This document shows, piece by piece, positions 13,925 to 25,486 of a stretch of 64,000 nt of DNA (positions are counted from its first letter, which is position 1; each line of letters starts with the position of its first letter). A program made the position numbers and the translations under genes. The stretch spans positions 1,922,001-1,986,000 of the forward strand of contig JAKSGN010000036.1 of the NCBI GenBank assembly GCA_024180945.1, given 5' to 3'. The notes under the pieces are model-generated. The model had not been told where the DNA came from and made no database searches. It saw nothing but the letters and a program-made list of their open reading frames with translations. Source of the DNA: Macrophomina tecta. Lineage: Eukaryota > Ascomycota > Dothideomycetes > Botryosphaeriales > Botryosphaeriaceae.

Positions 13925-15649
13925 GAAATGTGCTTGTGAAAACTATAGGCCTTCATTCACGGCTTTTGCTTCTAACTCCTGTAAAAAAAGTATTTCGGGG
14001 TCGCTTATCGAGACCCAATGGGCAATTTTGATCTTCAAAAGTTCCTATGGTTGAAGCGGACAAGAAACGTAGCTCTAAAAAGGTACTGATAGGTACTGGA
14101 ATCGTCGGAAGTTCATGTGGCTTTTTCTTTTCTTTTCTTTTTTTTTTTATTTGCTTTGTTGTGGATAATAGAGTGCCTAAGGGGAAACGAACATGAGCAC
14201 TTTTCGCACGTCCTTTCCACCATGCGAGCCAGCTCTCGCATTTCTGCCTTTCGTGCTTCTCGTGTAGCATCGGGTAAGTCGAGCAATTCCTAAGCCCAAC
14301 TCTGAGGGTGGCGTGCATGAACAAAGAACTGACCTAGCCCACGCAGCACACATAATGGTTTCATGATCCGGTAGTAGGATTTGGTAATCAGGTCGGCCTG
14401 CTATGCTGTCATTTCCCGGCGGAAGGTGTTAAATGGACGACTAAGCTTCGCTAAGCAGAAGGAAATCCGCAAAGCAGATTTTCAGGGTGAGCGCAGGAAT
14501 GCTCAGGTGGGGTTTTGTAAGGCTGGTGGTGCGCATCCAATCCTCGTGTGCAGGGGATCCTCCAGTGAGGAACTCGGCGCCATTGCCCCGAGCGTCTCCG
14601 AACTGCGGGATGACGATCTCCACGGCGAAGCGGTTGTACTTGAAGAAGGCCTGGACGACACCAGCACGCATGGCTCGACATACGAGGAATAGCGACGCCG
14701 GTGACGCCCATCACCTGCACAGCTTCCTTTCAGGTATGATACCGCTTAGATCAGATGAGCTTACAGCGTGATAACGTTAGCAGAAGCGGCTGCCATGCCG
14801 TTAGAGGCGCAGGGCATGGAAGGCTTCAAGGGCGCGGGTCATATTGCTGGGGTAATTTTTGCCCTATAGGTGATGAAATAGAAGAAACTTTTGAACTCTC
14901 AGATGGGACGCGGCCTATATAGGCCCATACCGTCACTTGCAATAACTTTACGAGATCTATGAAGGTGAGGGTATGTTAACGAATCTCCTGCGGCAATTCC
15001 ACCTAGCGGAAGGGTTGAGAACAGAAGCTAACTGACGATATTTAACGCATTCCAGTGGTCATATTCGCCATTTTCTGAGCCAGCTTGAGAAGCCGTGAGT
15101 CTGGATACCGGCCTAAACTTATTCCGCAAGCGGCCAGCCATGGGAAGTGAGATGTATTGCCACTGTATCTCAGTAACGGCGCAATAATGTGCTCGATCGT
15201 TTACTCGCCCTCGATGTCACAGATGAACTGCAACTGAGCTTGCGATCTCTTGAGGTGCGGAAACACGTATGCTGCCGCGTCACGCCACTCTTCGACGACC
15301 TTCTGACTTGTTGCCGAATCCTTAATAAGCGGGTTGTCATGTTCACCGCATTTGAGATCTGATCTCCATGTGGCCGACCCTCTGTGATGCAAGCCACGGA
15401 AGCTGACGTCGAGAAGTATGGCCAAACGTGACAGTAACGAAGTAACGTTCGGACTATGGTGACACAGCGCGGACAGACTTTGGTCATTCCCGTGTGAGAT
15501 TGTGAAAAACTTGATAGCATTCTATTCTAGGTATAAAGGTTGTGTTGTATGTGATGCTCGCGAAGGCTCTTGGTGGCAAAATCTTCATGTGCTAAGGTCA
15601 TCGCAATGCTTGTGAAGCGAGAGCATATACTGGAGCCAATGCTCGGGTG
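13925..15649. other. Intergenic or decayed sequence
   Basis: About 1.7 kb without a gene I can name. A minus-strand open frame (14671-14441, with FFKYNRFAVEIVIPQFGDA) and another (15425-15201, with KVVEEWRDAAAYVFPHLKRS) have natural-looking composition, but neither has start, stop or splice structure or a recognised family. They may be gene relics. A T/C-rich tract lies at about 14123-14148. Confidence 0.3.
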
Positions 15650-16487
15650 CTATTTATTTCCAGTATCAGGGACCCTGAGGCAGAGAGCAATGACGTCCAT
15701 GGCCACAGCTCCGAAGGGCAGGTTAATGTAAGAGCACCACCTCCACGACGTATTCGAGGTGAAAGCGTCGCCAATTAAGGGCCCCACGATCGAAGCGATG
15801 CCGAAGAGGGTACCGAACATGCCCTGTAGTTTCGGGCGCCTTTCTAAGGGGGACAGCATACACCATGCTTACGATCTAGAACGACCGCCCCGTTGGAAAG
15901 TTGCGACCGAATGGTGAGAGGCGAAAAGAAAGATGGGTGACTTACACAGCCAGCGAAGATTCCGGCGGCGCCGACACCGGCGATTGCTCTTCCGATGATG
16001 AAGGCTGCCGAGGAAGGAGCCGCGCCGCATAGAACGGAGCCGAGCTCGAAGAGCAGGACGCTCGTGAGCATGACGGCTTTGACGGCGTAGAGGGTGTATA
16101 GTTTTCCAAACAGCAGCTGGAATGAGCAGCACGTCAATGTGTACGCGCTTCCGTACCAGCCAACGTCGGGGAGGGAGTGGAATTCGTCTGTGATTTGGGG
16201 GATAGCCTGGCCGGAATTCGTCAGCATGTGGTCTAGCATAGGTCTGCACCCTGCCTAAAGGGTAGACATGCAGTCGAGATGATTAGTCTGTCCAGAGCAA
16301 CGAGGAAGATGCTCAGAAAGACAGATACCAGCAGCAGGAAGGTCTTTGTGGTTGACTGCGGCTGGTACGTGTCGTAGCTTTGGCGCGCATTAGGCGGGAC
16401 CGCAACATCTTGAGAGGCCCTCCCGGCTTATCTTGTGTCCACACTTGACTTAGCGCTTTGGGGCGTTGTAGGCCGTTGAGACTCCAT
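15650..16487 (-). pseudogene. DHA2-type (14-TM) MFS drug transporter, truncated pseudogene
   Basis: N-terminal part of a drug:H+ antiporter-2 type MFS efflux pump. From ATG 16487: an N-terminal tail with an in-frame TAA at 16430-16428, TM1 (FLLLVSVFLSIFLVALDRL), an apparent GC-AG intron 16271-16207, then [20 protein letters not shown] (the DHA2 motif after TM1), [20 protein letters not shown] and a second intron starting at 15945. Near 15843 VYAVPL and [11 protein letters not shown] lie in different frames, which is a 1-base shift. The frame resumes with [17 protein letters not shown] and stops after RVPDTGNK at 15650. About 60% of the expected protein (the C-terminal helices) is absent. Stop, frameshift and truncation make it a clear pseudogene. 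It lies next to the damaged Zn2Cys6 regulator. Confidence 0.85.
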
Positions 16488-17064
16488 GGTGATTATGATG
16501 CTCGTTGCTCCACTCCAGTGCAGAGACCCTTATCGGAACTGAGGATGGAATAATAGCCAGGTCAAAAACGGGCGGGCTCAGAATTGCGTCTGTAGAAACG
16601 AGTTGTAAATGAGGAATCTTTGGCTTTTAAGGGCAAGGCGCAGTGATTTGGGAGCTATTGTCCGTCGGGGGTTACCAGAGCCCGAGAGGGCTGGCGGGGG
16701 CGGGTTCTTGGGTCGGAATTTTCTAACGCCCGAATCAAATCATCTGTGTCCGACAGTAGCTGGTTTACCGCAGAGAATACAGGTCGCGTGTGTGATCGCT
16801 CTTCTGCAGGCGCTTCAAGCGCTAAATAGCCGTCGCGCTTGTCCTTGCAGTGTGCCAAGTTCCGAAATGTATTGTAGTCGGCGCTACTAGGGGTTCTCCG
16901 GCAGAGAAGGTGAAGGGAACCCGAGTCAAACGCCAATGGCTTATGGATGAAAAGAACAAATTATAACAAATGTAGCTTGGAGCGGCGGTGTTCATGTCTG
17001 TAAGCCATGGAGTGTTCCCACATAGGTGTCAAATAGGGCGACGTTCCTCCATACTTCGCCAGTC
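16488..17064. other. Intergenic region
   Basis: About 580 bp between the transporter pseudogene and the 3' end of the regulator pseudogene on the same strand. A 93-codon open frame on the minus strand (16936-16655) has no family resemblance and I treat it as chance. Confidence 0.4.
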
Positions 17065-19323
17065 TCACCCGCCGCGGCGACCACCAAAGCTCCAATCCAT
17101 GGCTGCCCAACTCAACTGGTTCACGCTAAGATCTACTGGAAACCGCACAGGCAGGCTTGGGTCAGGGAATCCGCCCATCCCCGTTCCTGCGTAAGTTCCT
17201 TGCCCTTCAATACCATAGAGCTGGCCGTGGCCACCAAAGTCCACCATGTCCTTACCGGTGGCCGGGTTGCGCTGCTGTTCTGTGTCGGCCTCTTGTTGCG
17301 CGTTGCGCGTCATTTGCGCAATATGGTTTCGGAAGCGCGACACAATCCTCGGTGGCGTCAACGGGCGTCCTGATTCCTGGAGCGCTGCCTCGCGAGGTTC
17401 CCATGCCTGCAAGACGAAGCCAGCGAAGAGTTCGGATAAGGAATTTTCATCTGTGGTCGCAGGGGAGAAGGAGGAGCGGGAGTCGTAGTGGGCACTCATC
17501 AATTCCCAAGCACGTTCAGCGTGCTCGCCAACAGGCCGCCTCTTGAGCTCTTGGACGATATGGACGTACGCGGGAAATGGAAAATAGAAGTTAAATAGCC
17601 AGCGGTAGCCCTTGGCAAGGGGGGAGGCCATGGCCTTGGTGTCGCAGTCCAGCATATCAAGCGCATAGGGAAGAGCTGCATTGCGCCGCGTCTCCGTCTG
17701 CTGAATCGAAGCGCCTGTGTTCCTTGAATAGTGCTCTACGAGGCGATATCTGGCAAGAAATAATCGCGTTGTCCAGATTGTCATGAAGTGGAGTGAGTTC
17801 TCGGGGTCGCAGAACCGGAGATACTTGTCGTTGATCATCCTTTCCAGGCCATCCAGGCCATCCTCCTCTTGGGGCTCTTTGGAAATAGCTTTGAGAGCTG
17901 GAACTGTAAAGTCAAGGTGGACAGCATTGTGACGGAGAAACTCGCCCAGCTCACTACGCACCGCGGCAAACAGGGCCTCGGTGCATTTCCCCAGTGCCGT
18001 TGCCGGCTCCCTCATCTCTGACCAAAGGTCTGCGTCATTTACGCTGAGAGGAATCCTGCAGCCCCAGGTCGGGGCTAGAGCTGCGGATCTGCAATTGGCC
18101 AGCTCGCCTACGCGAGAGTCGAAGAGGACGAGTGCCCACCAGAGCCTGCGGTGCATCTCAGCCTCGAGAGCGGTGCACTTGGCATTAGCTGGCTCGCTGT
18201 CAATGCCCATGCGTTGCGCAATGCGAAGCGCCGCGCCAAGGATCGAGGAGAGAGATCGAGGGTCAGCCCTGGGCCAAGCGAAACAAGGTAGAGGAGCAAT
18301 GCCGTCAAGCAGTCGCGATCACCGGTCCGTAGAAATCCACAGTTCAGCAGCGCTTGCTCGCAGCCGAAGTGATATGCGGTCAAAAGCTCTTCCTTTGATG
18401 AGCTAAAGATGGCGCGGCAGTCGTCCTCAACGAGACTTTGAACAGAGACGCAGTAGATGCTGAACGTGAGCGCCTCCAAGACAGCGCTGGTGCGAGAGAC
18501 ATTGCTGGCGGCTTCCACGATGCTTCCTTGCAAATTGGGAGCATTTGTGACTTTGAATAGCGGGTTGACGTTGTCCAGATATATCTGCTAGAGCCGAAAA
18601 ATGTGGGCCGGTTCGGGATGTAGAGTGGAGATGTCGACTGGAGTCCTGCGGGAGTCTAGCAAGGGGTGGTCCTTGTTGGTATACAGTGAATCCCACGCGC
18701 TTCTCACCACACCCTCAAGGATATCATCCTGCGATGAATCACTGTCATTGTCGGCATTCCGAAACTGTTGCCAGCCTGTCAGTGAAGTGGAGCTTCAACG
18801 AGACGCTAGGAGACGCACCTATTGAGTCATGGCGTGCCAGAAGTTCCTAAGAGAATCTGTCACCTGGAGACAGCTTCGTTTCTTGCACATACTTGGCCTC
18901 GTATTCTCGTTCAGGCTCGATAGTGGCCGAGCGAGGCGGCTGCTCTACGCCCGCGATTTCGGGCACCACATCGTCCGAATTGCTGGCGCCTCGAACGCTA
19001 GGAGGCGAACCTTCTGCGACAGGATCTTGGTGGAGTGGCTCGAATTTAATATTGTGCTCGCGGAGCAGGTCTTCATACTTGCGGAGACGACCCAACAGCT
19101 CTCGCTCGGGGAACCTGCGCTTTCGCCTGCGCGGGTTAAGCGTCGCCGGGACGCACGAAGCCCTCGACCTGATGCAATTGGCACAAGGAAATTTGCGGTT
19201 GCACTTGATCTTGCGCTGCTGGCAGAGCACGCACGCAAGCACCCGCTGTGGCTTCGGGGCAGACGTGAGCGGGGTTCTCTGCTCGGGCGTGGGCCCCGCA
19301 GCCGACATGGCTGCATCCAGCAT
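17065..19323 (-). pseudogene. Zn2Cys6 transcription factor with fungal-specific TF domain, disrupted
   Basis: Zinc-cluster regulator. The N-terminus carries CVLCQQRKIKCNRKFPCANC...C (CX2CX6CX5CX2CX6C, about residues 30-56) followed by a coiled-coil stretch (RLRKYEDLLREHNIKFEPL). The fungal-specific TF domain begins at QIYLDNVNPLFKVTNAPNLQ and includes EAEMHRRLWWALVLFDSRVGE. Lesions: an in-frame TAG at 18590-18588 replaces the Trp expected in FRLWQIYLDNVNPL, and a 1-base shift at about 18265-18275 separates LYLVSLG from DPRSLSSILGAALRIAQRMG. A further in-frame TAG just after GDRFS (about 18865) is avoided only if an intron with a weak GTGACA donor is used. The C-terminal 381 residues (17065-18210) are open and well conserved. 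Recent inactivation is the simplest reading. Confidence 0.82.
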
Positions 19324-19392
19324 TGGCTCGCTACGGCCCTGTTGTGTGAAGTATTTGTTCTTGTAAGACGACGAGAAGGATGTCCTTGGCAA

Positions 19393-21044
19393 GTGGGTTG
19401 TCTCGGGGGTTTGTAGTGTCCGAACCGTCCCTGGCCGCTAATTGCTCCGCCAGGCTATACCTAGACCAGCCTTCGTGGCCTAGAATGCCGGTAATCAGGC
19501 TCAAAGCACATCCTCCATGTAAGCGTCCTTTCCGTCCTCGTCGCCGGTCGTCAACCTGCGTTCCATGCCGTCGACTTGTTGGGCCAATTGCCCCCCATCT
19601 CAGCCACAGGCTCGTAGCTTGAACTACACCCTCACCCACATTGTTTTTGCAGGCTTTCTTCCTCTGGAGTTCTTAGAGCGGAGAAGATCGCTATCGGAAC
19701 GAGCCATGAGCAGGCAGGCACGTGACTGCGAAGACGAGATAGTCTTACTCTAGTCCAGGATACCTGATATCTTTCCCGAGAAATGAGACATTTAGATATT
19801 TTCTCAGGAATTATTTTCTTTACCAGTAGCCAGGACGATGGTTTTTCAACGCACGGCCTGTAAGAGCGTTTGTGCCCGTCCAGAAGCATCAGCGACCAGC
19901 GTTTCGTTCTTCACGTTATGATGTACCCATACCAGTTTTCAGCCAGAATGTTCATAGTACTGGTGAGCTTTTCTTTGATTTACGCTAGGTTGTCTTCATC
20001 CTGCCATTGTCCGCGCCAAACGAATGTTTTATTGCCAGCCTGGTGTATATTCTCAAGACAACAACAACAACGCAGAACACAACAATGGTAAAAGTGTATC
20101 TGGGAGAGTAGACCGAGGCTGAGGTATCGACTGGGTGTATACAGTTAGTCACCTCACCTTCAGGGGGGTAGTATCGCTGGTCTGAGAGTCGGTGACAGTT
20201 GTGCCACAGCACTTGATGGATGCGTCGCCGCCATAGTGCCAAGGATAACGTCTGATAGCCGCATGTCTCCAAATGAGCTTCAAGTGTCAATAGAAATATT
20301 GCCAAACGAAGAAAACACCTGCGTTGGCAGGCTCATCGATTGGGGCGGCACAGGAAATCTACTGGCCGTACAGTCTGCTGATTAGCTAACCCCTAATCGC
20401 AAACCTGACGCAGTGGTAGACGTATCGTTCAAAGTTTCAGGCTCCGAATCTCAATTTGCGATGGTGGCCCCGTCTCTACCGGCGGTGCTCGAATTGTGAT
20501 TACGATGCGCAAGAAACAGTGCTGCCTGTCAGTTCAACAAACCAAAGTAGGTGCCAACAGTATGCAATACGCATGTTCAGGAGCACTTAAAGAATTCAGG
20601 TAGTTGTAAACGCTATAGTTTTGCGAAATCCTGTACCGGACGACTGCTTCAGTGTCTGACTGCTGACACCCACTGTGCCGCCGGAACGCGGAAAGAACCA
20701 CGCCCTAGCATCTCGTTTGCCGACTGGTAAGGGTGGGCCTTGTAACTCGCCGCTTCGACGACAGTTCTGGTTGGCTGGGTTTCGCGTTCCACGCGGAAGA
20801 TCATCTGTGGTCCTGCAAACTACTTCTTTAAGATCCTGAAAGATGCATGACTAAGTGATAAGACGGAAAGACACCGTGATGAAACGAAGTGTATCCATAT
20901 TTGTGGTGGAATTGAAACTTTTTTAATCGTAGGTTCCACTGAGCCACAGTTCGGCTTTGGCCTAAGCACTGGACCTCCGAACCCTCTCTTTGCCGAGGTT
21001 CCCCGCACTTTTCGTATACCTTTTTTTTGTCGTTCAAGAATGCC
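19393..21044. other. Intergenic or relic-bearing region
   Basis: About 1.65 kb upstream of the damaged regulator. Apart from a rhodopsin-like fragment on the minus strand (listed separately) I see no gene. The stretch 20310-20820 shows nothing recognisable. Confidence 0.35.
19985..20130 (-). pseudogene. Fragment resembling fungal rhodopsin-like integral membrane protein
   Basis: The minus strand here encodes PRYTFTIVVFCVVVVV then LRIYTRLAIKHSFGADNG, the TM1 and first-loop signature of the large fungal rhodopsin-like membrane-protein family (LRxYTRxxIxxSFGxDDW). It stops at 19985 and no following helices are visible, so it is at most a short remnant. An intact member of the same family is at 60583-61861. 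The fragment is too short for certainty. Confidence 0.4.
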
Positions 21045-21878
21045 ATGGACTCTTCAATTGATCATGACTTCTTGCCAGCTGCCGACTCGCTCGATTTTCA
21101 TCTCAGTCATCCAACACCTGATGAATGCGTCAAGATCTGGACCATCACATCGGAGTGATGGAAAGACTCATTGACTCTGCCGATTTGTTTAAATGAATCG
21201 TAGTATCTGACAATTGTAACATTGGAAAAGGACGATGGGATCACAATTTGGGCTCCGGTGGACAAAAGCCTGCCTCTTGATGCACGCCCAATTTTATTTT
21301 ACTGCGAAAGCTTCCACAAACACTGCTTGACAAGCGACACCAATGGTAACGTTCAAGATAGAATCGTTCATGGAATTGCTAGTGTATTCTGCCCACCGGA
21401 GTACAAGGGCCGTGGCTATGCAGTACGCCGCATGACGGAGATGGCCACAGCCCTCCGCGACTGGCAATCAGAGTGCGGCAGAACCGTAGGCAGCATACTA
21501 TACTCTGACATCCGGATGTCCTTCTACTCGAAGTTAGGTTGGCTTCCAAACGACAGTAACTCACATATGGTCTTCGGTCTCTTGGATTCTTCCAATCCAT
21601 GCTCAGCCAATGAGGTCTCACTAAAGTATGTTGAAGGCTCGGTGAGAGGGACGAGGCGCATCATTCGGGAGGCCATGACCATTACTGCGGCAACGAAGAT
21701 GCGGATAATTATCCTTCCAGATCTCGATCACATGATTTGGCAAATTATCAAAGAAGCCTTTGTCACGGATTACTTTTTTCGGGAAGATCCCATGGGCAAA
21801 AGGATCAATTGCAGGCTCACCAGGACGCCAAGTATGGGCAATCTGGACGCATTGATACTACGTACATCCGGACTTTAA
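21045..21878 (+). pseudogene. LYC1-like GNAT N-acetyltransferase, pseudogene with two stops
   Basis: Related to yeast Lyc1 (lysine N6-acetyltransferase). One continuous frame runs from ATG 21045 to 21878 (277 codons before the stop), interrupted by TGA at 21156-21158 (between WTITSE and WKDSLTLP) and TAG at 21201-21203 (between LNES and YLTIVTLEKDDG). The acetyl-CoA binding segment is recognisable as VFCPPEYKGRGYAVRRM, followed by SDIRMSFYSKLGW, the usual GNAT end of domain. The C-terminal LYC1 extension is present to the end (MGNLDALILRTSGL). No intron explains the stops, since both lie in strongly family-like sequence. The rest is undamaged, so loss of function appears recent. A shorter protein starting past the stops would lack the first 50 or so residues. 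Confidence 0.8.
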
Positions 21879-22855
21879 TTCTTCTGAAAACGTTCTTTAT
21901 ATCTACGGCTTTTTATGGAAGACCAAAATACGTCTTTGTCTCCAACCAATGATGCGACACTATGTGGAGCAGACCGAATGCTTGACAGCTGTCGTCCAAG
22001 CAACCCAAAAGGAGACTACCGAATCGAAACTCGGTTCCGTGAGATTGTGGGGCCCTGAACCACTCGCCGTAGAGATGACCAGGCGGAGCAGTATCAGGTA
22101 TTCTATGATGGAAAGAAAGAATGATAGCATCGCAAGCAATTTGTGGTATGACGAGGGAGGATGGCCAAGTCCTGCACCCATGTGGTTGAACAACGAACAC
22201 TACGCAAGGCGCTGAGCGCAGCGTTAATAGCATGAACAAGAAGTTCTGGGGTAGCATCTGGATGGTATTGTGAGAACCTGTGTCATACTCGTCACTTGCT
22301 CGGCCAATATCCCTGCAGCATGGGGCAATGCTATTGCTATTATGTTCGACTCTACACCAGCGCTCCAGACGAAACTCATCTCGGTTTGCAAACCAACAGT
22401 GCTGACTCGTTCACAACAATAGCGATGAAGCGAGTAGCCGCAAACCCAGCTCCGGTGTGTTGGCTAGGCCAATGGCAACTACCCCATACCCCATACCCCG
22501 CATTTGCCAACCCCGCCCGGTTGGCGCCAGAGCACGCCGGGTTTCCATTTTCGCATGCAATGGGAGATCAAGGCTTGGTTCCACGTCAAAAAAGTCATGG
22601 CGCAAGTGTCTGTGCGACATGATGGCCGGCCGTGTCGTATCGATACCAGTGACTATTCGGCAACGACAATCATACGTAGCGCCTTGGGGAGTGATCGGAG
22701 GCTTTTGCCCCGGATTCTGTCCTATTCGGGCAATGCCGAAATGCTTGCCTTGGCCAGAACGTATAAATCGTTCCTCCTTGCTCTGCTGAACGGCTCTTCG
22801 CTTGGTTTCGGTGTTTCTTACCTTTCCTTTGCGTCCGGAGCAGACGTGTATCATC
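21879..22855. other. Intergenic region
   Basis: About 980 bp before the sugar transporter. Nothing coding is recognised. It presumably includes that gene's promoter. Confidence 0.4.
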
Positions 22856-24943
22856 ATGAAGATCTTTGAGCTCAGGGGGCGACCCCTCATTATCATGATA
22901 CTGATGGTGTCGGGTGTGGATTTCTTATTATTCGGTGTATGTGCCCACCTTTTCTCTTCCGAACCTACTTTCAACTGACTCGTACATCCAGTATGACCAA
23001 GGCACGCCGAACCTCTACCTGTGCTCATGAACTCGGTAGCTCATTCATGATCCTAGGGCTCTTTGGCGGTATTCTTGCCGGCGAACGGTTTCAAGACATG
23101 CTCGGGAACCGTGAGTGTGCCAACGTACTCCCAACCTTCCCCACTTTTGCTGACGTACCCCGAGCGAGCTCTACGATGACTGGTCTCGTCACTGCTATCT
23201 ATGACATTGGCTGCGCGTTCGGTGCAGTGGCGGCTTTCGTTTTCGGCGAGCAGATTGGCCGGAAGCGTTCCATTGTTCTGGCCAATGTTATTGGTATACT
23301 TCCCCTCTTGAAACAACAAGCGGACTCTTCCCGGCCTGACTTCTTGCAGTGATCGTGGGGGCCGTTATCCAGACGGCTTCGTACAGTTATTCGCAGATGT
23401 ATGTACATATGCACCGCAGCATATCTTTCACGCGCTTTCCTTACTGATGAAGTTCTGTAGGTTTGTCTCACGCATTATCGGCGGTGTTGGTGTGGGCCTC
23501 AGTACCGTTGCCGTGCCCATCTTGCAATCAGAGACTCTCCCGGCGCACAACAGAGGAGCCCTACTTGTGGTCCAGTCTGCTCTGATTATCATCGGCGTAG
23601 CAATTGCTTCGTGGTTGTGCTTCGCAACACTGTTTGCCGAGAGCTCCATGCAGTGGCGCTTTCCTGTAAGTTCATCCAGTCAACTTTGACTGGCTTCAGA
23701 CGCTGACGAGTCCGCGAGATCGCTTGCCAAATCATCTTCTCCATAATCGTGCTTGCCCTGTGTCCCTGGGTTCCTGAAACCCCCAGGTGGCTGGCGAAGC
23801 GCGGCGAACATGATAAAGCACGTCACATCATCGCGCGCTTGCTCGATAGACCAGACGACGACGCTGAAGTTTCCGGACAGCTGGGTGAGATTTTGGATGC
23901 CATTGCTGCGGAAGAGGAAGATGGCGAACCAACCTGGGGCGAAGTCTTCAGCAACTCTACCAAATCCCGGAACTTACAGCGTGTGTGTCTTGGTATGGGT
24001 CCGTATATGATGAACCAGTGGTCTGGCATCAATGCCCTCTGCTAGTGAGTTTGTACTGTATGCTCCGGTATGCGGAGTCAACATTGCTAATGGTGTCGTC
24101 TCAGCTACCTGGCATACATCTTCCAAGAGTACATGGGCTACTCACAGAACCTGTCCTTAATCCTGGCCAGCGTTGCCTTTACGCAGTACGCCATCTTCTC
24201 ATGGCCGCCATACTTCTACATCGACAAAATCGGGCGTCGCTGGAGCATCATGCTCTCTTCTGGCGGCTGCGCTATTTGCATGGCCATTGTTGCAGGCTGT
24301 CTCGCCAAGGAGACGTATTCCAACGCTGCTGCCGCAGTTGCCTTTATGTTTGTAAGTCATTGCTCTGAAGTTTCAGCTTGAGGCGCCCTGACAGTGTCGC
24401 AGCTCTACCTAGATTTCTTCACTTCCGGCATCTTGCCCGTGTCGTGGTCCTACTCGGCCGAGATCCAGCCCCTGCGCGTCCGGAACAAAGCGACTGCTGT
24501 GGGTGTGTTTTCCCATTGGATGTCAAACTTGTAAGCATTTCCCTGTCCTACATTCTCTCCAAATACTAATAGGTTGCTCAGCGTCGTCGTCATGGTCACT
24601 CCCATCGGCCTCGACTCGATCGGGGGCCACTACTTCTGGATCTGGGCCGTGATCTGTGCTCTCTTCATCCCCCTCATTTACTTCGTAAGTAGCTCGCAGC
24701 CTACATCGCGATTCCTTTTCTATTTGCTGATGATGCACCCAGTTCGGTGTTGAGACTTCCGGCCGTTCTCTTGAGCAGGTCGATCAGATGTTCTTCGACG
24801 AGCCCCGCATCTGCATGGGTCTGAATCCAAATCACCGGCGCGTCATCCGCTCGACAGCTGCAGACGAGGAGCAACGGTACAAGCAGTTTGCGCACCTGCA
24901 CGAGAAGAAGGCGACGGTCGAGGTTTCGGAGCACGGGAGCTGA
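22856..24943 (+). CDS. MFS sugar transporter (SP family)
   Basis: Plasma-membrane sugar:H+ symporter of the fungal sugar-porter family; the exact sugar is unknown. About ten exons: 22856-22936, a probable 10-nt micro-exon 22992-23001 (YDQG), 23057-23110, 23165 onward, and so on to the stop at 24943. Family hallmarks in order: FLLFGYDQG (TM1), GLVTAIYDIGCAFGAV, GEQIGRKRS (loop 2-3), RIIGGVGVGLSTVAVPILQSE, VPETPRWLAKRGEHDKA (the PETPRWL motif), NQWSGINALCYY (TM7), DKIGRRWS, VSWSYSAEIQPLRVRNKAT and FGVETSGRSLEQVDQMFF. All joins checked are in frame. The intron at 23002-23056 uses a GCACGC donor instead of GT. C-terminal tail is charged and cytosolic. It appears functional. Confidence 0.88.
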
Positions 24944-25405
24944 AGATGAGGCCTTTGCGGCAAGGGAGAGCACAGGATGAGGGAGAGGGAGATCACTCTA
25001 TGGCTTCGCAACATGGATGGGGGCAAGATTGTTTCTATTGTTAAATCCGCTGTAGCTCTGGGCAGATGTTAGACACCCTCAGCGATGGAAGGTATCAGTT
25101 TTTTTGCACTGAAAATTTGAGCTGATGTTTGAGAGAAAGCAAGCACCTACCTAGCAGGTAAGGGATCGGAACATCCTATCGCTGAAAGGCCTTACGCTCA
25201 TTAGCCTCTTGTCTGTGCTCGTGCTCAGGTATTGCTCTTACTTTCGAAGGCGCATAGTAACTGCTCTCTCTAGTATACAAGATAACCTTTTGTCCCGTGA
25301 ATGATCCCGAACTCAGTCGACACGTGAAAATTAATTTTATATACCTATTATGCATCAGCCCTTCCATCAAGAAGCATCGCGCTCCTACAAGAGCAACTCA
25401 ACACC
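24944..25405. other. Intergenic region upstream of tRNA-Ser
   Basis: About 460 bp covering the transporter 3' end and the 5' flank of the tRNA gene. No other feature is seen. Confidence 0.4.
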
Positions 25406-25486
25406 GGCGCTTTGGCTGAGTGGTTATAGCGATAGACTAGAAATCTATTTCCTTCGGGAGCGCAGGTTCGAATCCTGCAGGCGTCG
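25406..25486 (+). tRNA. tRNA-Ser (AGA anticodon)
   Basis: The acceptor stem pairs GGCGCTT with AGGCGTC, with two G-T wobbles and discriminator G. The D-arm contains TGGCTGAGTGGTTATAGC. The anticodon arm is ATAGA-CTAGAAA-TCTAT with anticodon AGA. A long variable arm (TTCCTTCGGGAG) marks a class II tRNA such as Ser. The T-arm is GCAGG-TTCGAAT-CCTGC. No intron. The internal B box GGTTCGAATCC is perfect, so it should be transcribed by RNA polymerase III. Confidence 0.95.

Noticed and set aside
15650..24943. Intact biosynthetic gene cluster around the regulator and pumps
   Set aside because: No polyketide synthase, NRPS, terpene cyclase or tailoring enzyme is present between 13 and 25 kb, and two of the candidate members are broken.
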